DNA of 64,000 nucleotides from CBDESN01 sp965242495 (GTDB lineage Bacteria; Pseudomonadota; Alphaproteobacteria; MPNO01), in the NCBI GenBank assembly GCA_965242495.1, contig OZ251446.1:620001-684000 (forward strand), read 5' to 3'. Of this stretch, positions 33,569 to 42,554 are shown piece after piece. Position numbers and translations under genes: made by a program. The stretch's first letter is position 1. Every line of letters begins with the position of its first letter. The notes under the pieces are model-generated. The model worked only from the letters and a program-made list of their open reading frames with translations. It did not search any database and was not told where the DNA came from.

Positions 33569-35602
33569 ATGCCGGGCCGGCTGTTTCTCGTCGTCGGGCC
33601 GAGCGGAGCCGGCAAGGACATGCTGCTCGACGGCGCGCGCCGGGCGCTCGGCGACGACCCGTCTTTCGTCTTCGCCAGACGCGTCGTCACCCGACCCGCC
33701 GACGCCGGCGGCGAGGCCTTCCGGGCGGTCACGCCGGAAGAGTTCGAGACGCTGCGCGCCGGCGGCTCGTTCCTGCTGTGGTGGCGGGCGCACGGCTTGG
33801 AGTACGGCTTGCCGCGCGCGCTTGAAGACGAGCTGCGGGCGGGTCGGAATGTCGTCGCCAACGTGTCGCGCGGCGTCGTCGCGGCCGCGGCCGGGCGGTT
33901 CGCCGACACGACGGTCATCGAGGTCGACGCGCCGCCGGGACTACGCGCGGAACGGCTTGCGGCGCGGGGCCGGGAAGACGCCGCCGACGCCGCGCGCCGG
34001 CTCGCCCGCAAGGGCGTCCCCTACCCGGCGGAGCTCGCCGTCGAGCGGGTGGCGAATGACGGGACGCCGGCGGAGGGCGTCGCCCGCTTCGTCGCCGCCC
34101 TGACTTCGGCCAGGCGGCCGGCGCTCGCCCTCAAGCGCATGCCGATCGACAGTTGGAGCGACGACGTCGCCTTCCTGCATCGGCGTTGCCGCGGCTACCG
34201 GGCCGAATCGTATCTGGGCCCGGGCAAGGTCGAGGTTCATGGCGGCGACCGGGTCGCGACGGCGCGGGTGAACGTCGTGGAGGACGACCGGATCCTCGCG
34301 GCCGACGAGATCGGCCTGTCGCGGCGCGCATTCGAGCGGTTGGGCCTGCCGGAGGGGGCGCCGGTCGGGATCGAACGCGCCCGCAGGCCGGCGAGCCTGG
34401 AGGCGCTCCGCGCGAAGGTGGCGGGCCGGACGCTCGACTCGGAGGCGATCGAGACGATCATGGCCGACATCGTCGCCGGCCGCTACGCGCATCGGGAGAT
34501 CGCCGGCTTCCTGGTCGCCGCCGCCTCGCTGTCCGCGGACGAAATCCTGAGCCTTGCGCGGGCGCGGGCGCGGCATGCCCGGCGGCTCGACTGGACGGCG
34601 GACATGGTGGTGGACAAGCATTCGGTCGGCGGCATCCCGGGAAACCGGGTGACGATGATCGTCGTCCCCGTCGTCGCGGCGCACGGGCTGACGATCCCCA
34701 AGGCCTCGTCGCGGGCGATCACCTCCGCGGCCGGCACGGCCGATGCGATGGAGACGCTCGCCCGCGTCGAGCTGGACGCGGCGGAGATGCAGGCCGTCGT
34801 GCGATCCGCCGGCGGCTGCGTCGTCTGGAGCGGCCGGCTCGACCACTCGCCGATCGACGACGTTATGAACGCGATCACGCGGCCGCTCGGGATCGACTCC
34901 AACGACCTGTCGGTCGCCTCGATCCTGTCGAAGAAGCTCGCCGCCGGATCGACGCATCTGGTCATCGACATCCCCGTCGGACCCGCGGCGAAGGTGCGGA
35001 CGCGGCGTGAGGCGGACGAAATGGCTGCGCGATTCTCGCATGTCGGCGCCGGTCTCGGCATGACGGTCGCGATCCACGTCACCGACGGGACGCAACCCGT
35101 CGGCCGCGGGGTGGGGCCCGCCCTCGAAGCGCGCGACGCGATGCAGGTGCTGCGCAACGACCCGGCGGCGGCGGCGGATCTGCGCGAGAAGGCGCTGTTC
35201 CTGGCCGGCCGGCTGCTCGATTTCGACCCGACCTTGCCGCCGGGCGGCGGGCGGCGGCGGGCGATGGAGCTGCTGCGGTCGGGCGCGGCCCTGGAGGTCA
35301 TGGAGCGGATCGTCGATGCCCAGGGGCGGCGTCCCGAACCGGCGCCGCCGGGCGCGCTGACCGTGGACGTCGGGGCGCGGGTCGGCGGCGCCGTCGCCGC
35401 GATCGACTGCTACCGCATCGGCGGGATCGCGCGGCGCGCCGGCGCGCCGCAGGACAAGGGCGCGGGGATCGACCTTTGCAAGAAGGTCGGCGACAGGGTG
35501 GCCGCGGGCGAGCCGATCTACCGGATCCACGCCAACGCGGATTCGGATCTGGCCGCCGCGGCCAGGGCGAGCAAGGCGGACGACGGCTTCCGCATCGGCT
35601 GA
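33569..35602 (+). CDS. Fusion of ribose 1,5-bisphosphate phosphokinase (PhnN) and AMP/thymidine phosphorylase
   Basis: 677 residues in one uninterrupted frame. Residues 1-188 are PhnN-like: P-loop GPSGAGKD (10-17), RRVVTRPAD and a guanylate-kinase-like core. Residues 191-677 are a type 2 (archaeal AMP phosphorylase-like) pyrimidine phosphorylase: N-terminal domain (ARVNVVEDD, EIGLSRRAFERLGL), KHSVGGIPGN (350-359), PKASSRAITSAAGTAD (377-392) and LASIxSKK-like SVASILSKK. AMP phosphorylase releases ribose 1,5-bisphosphate from AMP; PhnN turns that into PRPP. An internal ATG at 34139 has no ribosome-binding site. The product would feed the adjacent NadC. Whether the substrate is AMP or thymidine is not proven. 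Confidence 0.85.
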   Translation: MPGRLFLVVGPSGAGKDMLLDGARRALGDDPSFVFARRVVTRPADAGGEAFRAVTPEEFETLRAGGSFLLWWRAHGLEYGLPRALEDELRAGRNVVANVSRGVVAAAAGRFADTTVIEVDAPPGLRAERLAARGREDAADAARRLARKGVPYPAELAVERVANDGTPAEGVARFVAALTSARRPALALKRMPIDSWSDDVAFLHRRCRGYRAESYLGPGKVEVHGGDRVATARVNVVEDDRILAADEIGLSRRAFERLGLPEGAPVGIERARRPASLEALRAKVAGRTLDSEAIETIMADIVAGRYAHREIAGFLVAAASLSADEILSLARARARHARRLDWTADMVVDKHSVGGIPGNRVTMIVVPVVAAHGLTIPKASSRAITSAAGTADAMETLARVELDAAEMQAVVRSAGGCVVWSGRLDHSPIDDVMNAITRPLGIDSNDLSVASILSKKLAAGSTHLVIDIPVGPAAKVRTRREADEMAARFSHVGAGLGMTVAIHVTDGTQPVGRGVGPALEARDAMQVLRNDPAAAADLREKALFLAGRLLDFDPTLPPGGGRRRAMELLRSGAALEVMERIVDAQGRRPEPAPPGALTVDVGARVGGAVAAIDCYRIGGIARRAGAPQDKGAGIDLCKKVGDRVAAGEPIYRIHANADSDLAAAARASKADDGFRIG

Positions 35603-35612
35603 AAGATGCGGG

Positions 35613-37136
35613 CTACGCGGCGACGAACGCGCCGTGAAGGCTCAGCGGCAGCGGGTAGGGAAGACTCGCCACGGCCAGCGGACCGTCGGCGATGCGCGCC
35701 GCATCGAACACGGCGAGTCGGGTGACCGCGGCGGCGAAATCGAGCGAGGATCCGAGGATCCAGCCGTCGTCTTCGCCAGCCCCGCCGGGACGAGGGACGA
35801 ATATGTGCTCCTCGGGCATGGAAGTCGGGCCGTAGGCGTAGCTGTCCAGGTGGCCGGTCTCCATGTCGAGTCGCCCGACGGCGTTCAGATGCGGATGCTG
35901 CGTCGCCGCGCGCGAATCGCGCAGCAACACCGTCACGCGCCGATAACGCCGGCCGGACACGCGGCGATCGACGTAGGGAAACTCGGCCGGCATCCCGCGG
36001 TCGCCGATCGGCTCCTCGACGATCGCGCCCGCCGCCGGGTCGATCGAAACGACGTAGTGGCGGGCGGGGGCGCTCGGGCGCGCCTCGCCCCGCATCACGT
36101 AGCGGAAGCCGTCGATCAGGACCGACGGGTCCGGATAGCGGCACATGTCCATCCGCACGATTCCGGCGCGATCCTCCCATGCGTTGCCGTAATGGAACGC
36201 GAAATGGGCCGGCATCTCCATCAGGCGCCGCGCCGACAGGTCGTTCTTGTCGACGATCAACACGCGCGCCGGCCGCTCCGGCCGCCAGACCAGCTGGTCG
36301 CGGATCGTGGGGCCGGCGTTCCCGTCCGACTCGAGGGGCGGCAGGACGACCAGCAGGTGCCGCCCGGTGACGACGAAGTCATGCACCATCGGCACCCGGT
36401 CGAGACGCACCGGCAGCGCGGTCCGCAGCCGCCCGTCGGCGCCGATATGGTAGAGGATCAGGACGTCGGCGAAGCTCGCGCAGCCGATGCTCCAGAGCGA
36501 CCCGTCGGCGTCGATCCTGGGATGCGCCGAAAACGGCAACCCGGCGGTCTCCGGCGACCAGCGATGTCTGCCCCCGGTCTCGAGCGTGACCGGATCGAGG
36601 ACATGGGGGGAGCCCGCCTCCCACAGGGCGAACAGGCGTCCGCCATGCGACAGGACGCTGGTATTGGCCGGGTTGATGTCGTCCACGCGGCGCACGGGCT
36701 CGGCGTCCGGGACGTCGGTGCCGAAGGTCGGGCGCAGCCGCCGCCCCGCTTTGCGCTCCCGGATCAGCTTGTCGGTCCCGACCAACCGGCCGAGATGCGA
36801 TACCCGGCCGCCGCCGAACCGAAAGGCCTGCGCCATGCCGTCGCCGTCGAACCAGTGGCGATAGCGGAGACCTCCGTGCTCCTGCCGGGCGGGCCCGTTG
36901 CGATAGAGCGTCCCGGTCAACGCCGCGGGGAGCCTCCCTTCGATCTCGAGGGCGGGCGTCTCCAGCCGTTGCGCGTCGACGCCGAGCCAGCCCAACAGCC
37001 ACGGCTTCTCCGCCAGGGCGGCGCGGAAGGCCGTAGCCCACTCGTCCCGGGCGGTCGCGAACGACCGCCCGGGGACGTTCGCCGCGGCGAGCGCGGCGGT
37101 CGTGAACGCCAGTTCGAGGAATTCTCGCCGGTCCAT
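35613..37136 (-). CDS. Carotenoid oxygenase family protein
   Basis: 507 residues. A twin-arginine-like N terminus (MDRREFLELAFTTAALAAA) suggests export. The beta-propeller signatures are clear: LYRNGPARQEHGG, WFDGDGMAQAF, SAHPRIDADG, MVHDFVVTG, HYGNAWED and C-terminal PLSLHGAF. The four iron-binding histidines are therefore present. Such enzymes cleave carotenoids or stilbenes at double bonds with Fe(II) and O2. It follows a DUF2141 gene by 10 nt. The predicted export would fit a periplasmic substrate such as a lignin-derived stilbene. Confidence 0.9.
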   Translation of the reverse strand: MDRREFLELAFTTAALAAANVPGRSFATARDEWATAFRAALAEKPWLLGWLGVDAQRLETPALEIEGRLPAALTGTLYRNGPARQEHGGLRYRHWFDGDGMAQAFRFGGGRVSHLGRLVGTDKLIRERKAGRRLRPTFGTDVPDAEPVRRVDDINPANTSVLSHGGRLFALWEAGSPHVLDPVTLETGGRHRWSPETAGLPFSAHPRIDADGSLWSIGCASFADVLILYHIGADGRLRTALPVRLDRVPMVHDFVVTGRHLLVVLPPLESDGNAGPTIRDQLVWRPERPARVLIVDKNDLSARRLMEMPAHFAFHYGNAWEDRAGIVRMDMCRYPDPSVLIDGFRYVMRGEARPSAPARHYVVSIDPAAGAIVEEPIGDRGMPAEFPYVDRRVSGRRYRRVTVLLRDSRAATQHPHLNAVGRLDMETGHLDSYAYGPTSMPEEHIFVPRPGGAGEDDGWILGSSLDFAAAVTRLAVFDAARIADGPLAVASLPYPLPLSLHGAFVAA

Positions 37137-37146
37137 GGCGCGCGCC

Positions 37147-37587
37147 CTAATAGCGAAGGTCGATCGACGCCGTCCGCGGGCCCTCGGCACCCACGTCCAC
37201 CCGCGCCGCGTCGTAGCTCGGCGGACCGAAAGACGATCGCGCGTCGTTGGAGAAGCCGTACCCCTCGGTCGGAATCCCCAGCAGGTTGGCGTCGAGCTCG
37301 CCGTTGGCGTTCTCGTCGTGGAAGGCGACGACCGCATAGCCGCCGGGGGCGAGGCCGTTGAGGGTGACGCTCGAATCGCCGGCCCGGGCCTTGAGGCGGA
37401 TCGTCGCCGCCGCAGCGCCCGGTTGGCGGAACCGCGCCGGGTCGTCATAGACGGCGATCAAGAGGAGGCCGTCGGCGCTGCGGACGCCGCCGACGGAAAT
37501 CCGCAGATCCGCGGCCTCGGCCTGGCCGACGGCGGCGGCGAACAGCGCCGCGCCCAGGAACGGCCCCTTTCCGGTGAATCGACCCAT
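37147..37587 (-). CDS. DUF2141 domain protein, exported
   Basis: 146 residues. A signal peptide (about 1-25, ending AEAADL) is followed by a DUF2141 beta-sandwich: LLIAVYDDPARF, NGLAPGGYAVVAFHDENANGELDANLLGIPTEGYGFSNDA. Function of the family is unknown; members often lie near outer-membrane or carotenoid genes. It shares an operon with the carotenoid oxygenase and diverges from a LytTR regulator 147 nt away, which might control it. Confidence 0.85.
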   Translation of the reverse strand: MGRFTGKGPFLGAALFAAAVGQAEAADLRISVGGVRSADGLLLIAVYDDPARFRQPGAAAATIRLKARAGDSSVTLNGLAPGGYAVVAFHDENANGELDANLLGIPTEGYGFSNDARSSFGPPSYDAARVDVGAEGPRTASIDLRY

Positions 37588-37734
37588 CGCTTCGTCTCCT
37601 CCTTTGATGTCCGCGCCCTTCGCCTCCGCGCCGGGCGGCGTGCGCGCACAGATAGGGCGGACGAAGACGGGCCGACAATGGTATTTTCGCCAACTGCGCT
37701 GGGTTTTTCGCGGGGAGGCCATGGACCGTTGACG

Positions 37735-38529
37735 ATGCGCGAATGGATCCCCCGAAACGCCATCGTCCGGCAGGCGGCGATCAGCGCGGCGATCGGCGCC
37801 GTGCTCGCGACCGTCGGGCCGTTCGGCACCTTCGACGACCTTCCGGCCGCCGACCGGTTCGCCTACTGGCTCTCGATCGTCATCGTCAACTGGCTCCAGA
37901 TATCGGTCCTCGCCCACGTCCTCGCGGGATCGCGCTTCGCCGCCGGCGCGCCAAAGATCGCCGTCGCCGCCCTGGCCTGCGTCGGCGCCTCGCTCCCGGC
38001 GACGTTCGAGGTGATCTGGCTGGAGCGCATCTTCCGGTCCCCGGACGCGGCCTTTCCGGCGGGCCCCGCCCTTCCCCCCTTCTGGCTGCTATACGGCTAC
38101 GTGCTGACGCTGAGCCTCGCGATCTCGGTTCCGCTGGCGAATCGCCTGGTCCCCGGCCGGAAGCCCGATGCGGCGCCCGGCGACGCGCCCGCGACCGACC
38201 GGTTCCTGCGGCGGATTCCGGCGCGCCTCGGCCGCGACCTGCTATGCGTCGAGGCGGCGGACCACTATCTGCGGGTGCATACCGCCGCCGGAGACGACCT
38301 GATCCTGTTGCGCATGTCGGACGCGCTGGCCGAGTTGGAGGGAACGGACGGCCTCCGGGTGCATCGCTCCTTCTGGGTGGCGCGCGAGGCCGTGGCGGCG
38401 GCCGAGCGCCGCGGGCGGCGCTGGCGGCTGGCGCTGACGAACGGGCTCAGCGTTCCGGTCAGCCGAAGCCGTCTCGGCGTTCTGCGCAAGGCCGGGTGGC
38501 TCGACGGCGGGACCGGCCCCGGCCGGTAG
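37735..38529 (+). CDS. LytTR-type membrane-anchored transcriptional regulator
   Basis: 264 residues. Four hydrophobic helices (about 12-33, 40-60, 73-94, 112-133) are followed by a LytTR DNA-binding domain (about 155-255): RDLLCVEAADHYLRVHT, LRMSDALAEL, RVHRSFWVAREAV and NGLSVPVSRSR. There is no receiver domain, so it is a one-component membrane regulator. It is divergent from the DUF2141-carotenoid oxygenase operon and 79 nt before the sensor cluster. Confidence 0.9.
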   Translation: MREWIPRNAIVRQAAISAAIGAVLATVGPFGTFDDLPAADRFAYWLSIVIVNWLQISVLAHVLAGSRFAAGAPKIAVAALACVGASLPATFEVIWLERIFRSPDAAFPAGPALPPFWLLYGYVLTLSLAISVPLANRLVPGRKPDAAPGDAPATDRFLRRIPARLGRDLLCVEAADHYLRVHTAAGDDLILLRMSDALAELEGTDGLRVHRSFWVAREAVAAAERRGRRWRLALTNGLSVPVSRSRLGVLRKAGWLDGGTGPGR

Positions 38530-38608
38530 CAGCTGCGACCGGTCCGTTGCGCGCTTGACTTGCCCGCCGCGCTATGTTGACCTGACGCGGCGTCGGGGAG
38601 GCTGTCGA

Positions 38609-39397
38609 TTGACCTTCGGCTTTGCGACGAGAATTGCGCTGTTGATGGCGGTCATTCTGGGGACCGGCGTCGCCGCGACCGGGGGGCTGAGCGTGCACAA
38701 GTTCGAGCGCACGCTCGCCGACTTCCTCGCGTCGCGCTTCGAGTTCGTGGTGAGCGACATCCGCCAGCGCATCGAGACGCAGATGGACCTGGGCCTCGCG
38801 CTGTCCGGCCTGCAGGGCGTATCGGAACGGCTGGAAGGGTATATCCGGGCCGACCAGCAGATATTGTCGATCGAAGTCTTCGACGACACGGGCGCCGTGC
38901 TGTTCAGCACCGACCCCAGCTTCGTGGGCGACCTCGTGGCCGAGGAATGGATGATCGCCTGGCGGACCAGCCGCGGCCGCGACGTATGGTCCGACCTGGA
39001 GCGCGATGCGGGCGTCGTCGGCGCGCCGCTGCGCAACAACCTCGACCAGGACGTAGGCTCGCTGGCGCTCCGCTATTCCCGCGACTTCCTCGACCGCAGC
39101 GTTACCGCGCAGGCCTCGCGCCTGCTGGTCATCGCCGCCATGGCCGCGGTCGGCATGACGGTGATCAGCATCCTGGGCACGATCCTGCTGCTGCGGCGCT
39201 CCAACCGCGAGCTCACCCACCTGAACGCGGCGATGAACGATGTGATGGAGCGGGCGCCCGACGGGCGCGCGCTCGACTGGGCGCGCCAGCAGCACCCGGA
39301 ATTCGCCGCCTTCTCGGGCTCCGCGCTGGCGGCCTACGAATCGATCGACGCGGCGACCGCCGACGTCCGCCGCCTCGACGAGGAGGGAGCGGAGTGA
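38609..39397 (+). CDS. Membrane sensor-like protein without output domain
   Basis: 262 residues from TTG 38609, preceded by GGGAGG; an alternative in-frame start is at 38555. TM1 at 7-27, periplasmic domain 28-170, TM2 at 172-195, then a 65-residue cytoplasmic tail with HAMP-like helices and no catalytic domain. The periplasmic part (FDDTGAVLFSTDP) resembles Cache/PDC sensors. The stop overlaps the GTG of the MFS fusion. It may pair with that protein or with the SpoIIE sensor. Confidence 0.75.
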   Translation: MTFGFATRIALLMAVILGTGVAATGGLSVHKFERTLADFLASRFEFVVSDIRQRIETQMDLGLALSGLQGVSERLEGYIRADQQILSIEVFDDTGAVLFSTDPSFVGDLVAEEWMIAWRTSRGRDVWSDLERDAGVVGAPLRNNLDQDVGSLALRYSRDFLDRSVTAQASRLLVIAAMAAVGMTVISILGTILLLRRSNRELTHLNAAMNDVMERAPDGRALDWARQQHPEFAAFSGSALAAYESIDAATADVRRLDEEGAE

Positions 39398-41514
39398 GCG
39401 GGTTGCGGGAGGCTGCGGCGCAAGGCAGGGCCGGGATCGTGCGGCCGCGGGCTCTCCTGAGCAGGCTGGTGCTGTTCGCCGTCGCCGTGCTGCTGATCGG
39501 CCAGATCGCCGTCGCCTGGTTCGCCCTGGCCGGCTTCGAGCGCGAGCTCAGCCCGCAGCTCAATCAGAAGGCGCAGGCCGTGGGCCGCGCCCTCACCGAC
39601 CAGATCACCTTCGCCGTCCGCGATCTCGGCATCCCGCCGCGCGAACTCGTCGGCGTCGAGCCGTTCTTCGACGAGGTCCTGGCCGCCAACCCCGACATCG
39701 AGTATCTGGCCATGCTGGAGCCCTCGGCGGAGCCGCTGTTCGCGCGCGGCCCGCCGCCGGACGAGCTGGCGCGCATCCTGCCCCGCCTGTCCGGCGGCGG
39801 GGAAGAGGAAGGCCCCGCCGGTTACATCGACGGCGCCTTCCGCATCGAATCCGGCGACGGCGTATCCGCGGTGCTGCATGTCGGCGTGAGCCGCCGCTAC
39901 GTGCGGAGCCGCCTGTCCGAGATCCTGTTCGAGGTCATCACGGTCATCGCCATAACCTGGCTGGTGACTCTGGAATTCATGATGTTCTTCGTCGGCGCCC
40001 GCGTCACCGAACCGCTGCGGCATTTCGAGGCCGCCCTCGCCGACGGCACGCGCGGCCTGTTCGCCAATCGCCTGGCGCTCCGGACCCGCGACGAGATCGG
40101 CCAGGTGATCGCCGGCTTCAACCGCCTGCTGCGCAGTCTGGGGCAGCGCTACGAGGACTTCCGCTTCGAGGCGCAGGAGGTCAAGAACGGCCAGATCGAC
40201 GAGGACATCGCCGGGCGGGTCCAGGCCGTCTGCGACCGGGTGGACGACCGCTACCGGTTCACCGGCGGCAGGGAGTTGCGGCCGCGCAACGCGGCGCAGA
40301 TCCGCATCCCCCTGTTCCTGTTCATCTTTTCCGAAGAACTGTCGCGCTCCTTCCTGCCGTTGTTCGTCGCCCGCCACAGCGTCGCCGACGCCGGCCTGTC
40401 GGCGGAGTTCCTGATCGGCCTGCCGATCACGCTGTTCATGCTCGCCGCGGCGATCGTCACCCCGATCGGCGGCGTGCTGGCCGACCGGTTCGGGGCGCGG
40501 CGGATCTTCCTCGCCGGCATCGTCCCCGCGGTCGCGGGCTATGTCGGCACCTCGCTGACCCAGGGCTATTACGACCTCGTCGTCTGGCGCATCGTCACTG
40601 GCTTGGGCTACGGGCTGATCTTCATCGCCGCCCAGGCCTGGGTCGCCGAGAATACCGACTCGCGCAGCCGCGCCCAGGGGATGGCCGTGTTCGTGGGCGC
40701 GGTCTTCGTCGGCGCCATCTGCGGACCGTCGATCGGCGGCATCTTCGCCGACCGCATCGGCTTCGAGGCGACGTTCCTGATCGGCGCCGTCCTGGCGATC
40801 GTGTCGGGGCTGATGGTGTATTTCGTTCTCGACGCGACCGAGACGGCGCCGACTCAACGCCGGACCGCGGTGGGCGCCACGGCGTGGCGGCCGCTGCTGT
40901 TCGACCTGCGCTTCATCGCCGTGTCGGTGTTCGCGGCGGTCCCGGGCAAGCTCATCCTGACCGGGTTCTTCTTCTTCCTGGTGCCGCTCTATCTGAGCGA
41001 GGCCGGCAACAACCAGGCGACCATCGGCTGGATCATGATGCTGTACGGCGGAGCCACCATCGCCTGCACGTCGCTCGCGTCGCGCTTCGCCGATCGCAGC
41101 GGACGCTACGCCGTGATAATCGCCGGCGGCGGCGCGCTGGCCGGGCTGGGATGCCTCGCCGCCCTGTTCGAGAGCGCGTTGGGGGGGCCGGTCGAGACGG
41201 TGATCATCGCCATTCTCGCTCTCGGCGCGGGGCATGCGTTGTCGCTGACCTCGCAGCTCGCCGTCATCCAGGAGGTCGCCGAGCGCCATCGCAACGTCGT
41301 CGGCCAGGCGACGGTCATCGGCGCCTACCGGATGATCGAACGGGCCGGACTGGTGATCGGGCCGATCGCCGCCGCCGCCTTCGCCGCCGGCTTCGGTTAT
41401 CGCGGCGCCATGATCGGCATCGGCGTCGTCGTACTCGCGTCGGTGGGCCTCTATGCGGCGCTGATGAGCGTCGCGAAGGAGGCGCCCGGCCTGCAAGGAT
41501 CGCAGACCGCATGA
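39394..41514 (+). CDS. Periplasmic sensor-HAMP-MFS transporter fusion
   Basis: 706 residues from GTG 39394 (GTGA overlap). TM1 at 24-44, periplasmic sensor domain 45-178 (ANPDIEYLAMLEPSAEPLFARG), TM2 at 180-201, HAMP-like 202-255 (VTEPLRHFEAALADG, TRDEIGQVIAGFNRLL). A 12-helix major facilitator domain then runs from about 300 to 695, with GGVLADRFGARRIFLAG (MFS motif A) and a second half with SRFADRSGRYA. A solute carrier with its own two-component-type sensor is rare. It may be a transceptor: transport coupled to the partner-switching proteins encoded downstream. Confidence 0.85.
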   Translation: MSGLREAAAQGRAGIVRPRALLSRLVLFAVAVLLIGQIAVAWFALAGFERELSPQLNQKAQAVGRALTDQITFAVRDLGIPPRELVGVEPFFDEVLAANPDIEYLAMLEPSAEPLFARGPPPDELARILPRLSGGGEEEGPAGYIDGAFRIESGDGVSAVLHVGVSRRYVRSRLSEILFEVITVIAITWLVTLEFMMFFVGARVTEPLRHFEAALADGTRGLFANRLALRTRDEIGQVIAGFNRLLRSLGQRYEDFRFEAQEVKNGQIDEDIAGRVQAVCDRVDDRYRFTGGRELRPRNAAQIRIPLFLFIFSEELSRSFLPLFVARHSVADAGLSAEFLIGLPITLFMLAAAIVTPIGGVLADRFGARRIFLAGIVPAVAGYVGTSLTQGYYDLVVWRIVTGLGYGLIFIAAQAWVAENTDSRSRAQGMAVFVGAVFVGAICGPSIGGIFADRIGFEATFLIGAVLAIVSGLMVYFVLDATETAPTQRRTAVGATAWRPLLFDLRFIAVSVFAAVPGKLILTGFFFFLVPLYLSEAGNNQATIGWIMMLYGGATIACTSLASRFADRSGRYAVIIAGGGALAGLGCLAALFESALGGPVETVIIAILALGAGHALSLTSQLAVIQEVAERHRNVVGQATVIGAYRMIERAGLVIGPIAAAAFAAGFGYRGAMIGIGVVVLASVGLYAALMSVAKEAPGLQGSQTA

Positions 41515-42524
41515 AACGCTTCGCAGCTTTCCTGATCCTGTGCGCGGCCGTCCTGTCGGCGGCGCCGGGGCGGGCGCAGAGCCCCGGCGGCGGCCCGTTC
41601 GAGATCTTCGCCGTGGTCTGGCGCGGCGAGACCGAGGTCGAAGCCGGGTTCCGCGACTATCTCACCCAGCGCGGCATCCCGTTCAAGATGACGGTGCGCA
41701 ATCTGAATCTCGACCGCGGCCGGGCGCCGGCCATCGTCGAGGAGATCAAGCGGGCGCGTCCCGACCTCGTCTACACCTGGGGCACGGGCACCACCACCAG
41801 CATCGTGGGCCAGGTCGAAGCGAAGACCCCGGAGGCCTTCGTGCGCGACATCCCGGGCGTATTCGTCATGGTCGCCTATCCCAAGGCGGCCAACATCGTG
41901 ACCAGCTTCGAGAAGCCCGGACGGTCGATCACCGGCGTCACCTTCCTGGCCCCGGTGGACATCCAGCTCAACACCATCCGCGCCTACCGGCCGTTCGAGA
42001 CGATCGCGGTCGTCTACGACCGGACGGCGCGCAACTCGCGCATCAACGTGGCCCAGCTGCGCGAAGGCGCGGCGCAGGCCGGCATGAAGCTGATCGAACT
42101 GCCCGTGCCGCTGAACGCGAAGGGAAAGCCGGATCCGGCGACGCTTCCCCGGTTGGTGGAGCAGGCCAAGGCGGCCGGGGCGGAACTCCTCTATATCGGA
42201 CCGGATTCCTTCCTGACGCGGCACGGCAAGGTCTATACCTCGGCCGCCATCGCCGCCGGCATCCCCACCTTCGCCTCCACCCAGGCGCCGCTGCGGAGCT
42301 CCCGCGCCATGTTCGGGCTGGTCACCGACTATCACACGCTGGGCAAGCTGGCGGCGGTCCAGGCGGAACGGGTCCTGGTCGGCAAGCGGCGGCCGGAAGA
42401 CGTCCCCGTGGCGCGGCTCGTTCGCTACCGGCTGTGGATCAACATGGACGTGGTGCGCGAAATCGGCATGTATCCGCCCATGAACATGATCGCCATCGCC
42501 GACTTCAAGACCAGCGCCAAATGA
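41511..42524 (+). CDS. ABC-type substrate-binding protein (TrpX/ABC_sub_bind family)
   Basis: 337 residues. The signal peptide (1-24, ending GRAQS) precedes a periplasmic-binding fold typical of PF04392: RARPDLVYTWGTGTTTSIVG, GVTFLAPVDIQL, TIAVVYDRTARNSRIN and AELLYIGPDSFL. No ABC permease or ATPase is nearby. Within this operon it more likely presents a ligand to the periplasmic sensors than feeds an ABC importer. It overlaps the MFS fusion by 4 nt. Confidence 0.87.
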   Translation: MKRFAAFLILCAAVLSAAPGRAQSPGGGPFEIFAVVWRGETEVEAGFRDYLTQRGIPFKMTVRNLNLDRGRAPAIVEEIKRARPDLVYTWGTGTTTSIVGQVEAKTPEAFVRDIPGVFVMVAYPKAANIVTSFEKPGRSITGVTFLAPVDIQLNTIRAYRPFETIAVVYDRTARNSRINVAQLREGAAQAGMKLIELPVPLNAKGKPDPATLPRLVEQAKAAGAELLYIGPDSFLTRHGKVYTSAAIAAGIPTFASTQAPLRSSRAMFGLVTDYHTLGKLAAVQAERVLVGKRRPEDVPVARLVRYRLWINMDVVREIGMYPPMNMIAIADFKTSAK

Positions 42525-42554
42525 CCGGCGCCGCGGCGGGCGGGACGTAATCCC

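Noticed and set aside
34139..35602. Separate start for the phosphorylase at the internal ATG 34139
   Set aside because: No ribosome-binding site precedes it and the frame is continuous with PhnN without a stop, so a fusion is the simpler reading.
38947..39393. Upstream extension of the MFS fusion
   Set aside because: This part is the out-of-frame reading of the preceding sensor gene; GTG 39394 overlaps its stop in the usual GTGA manner.
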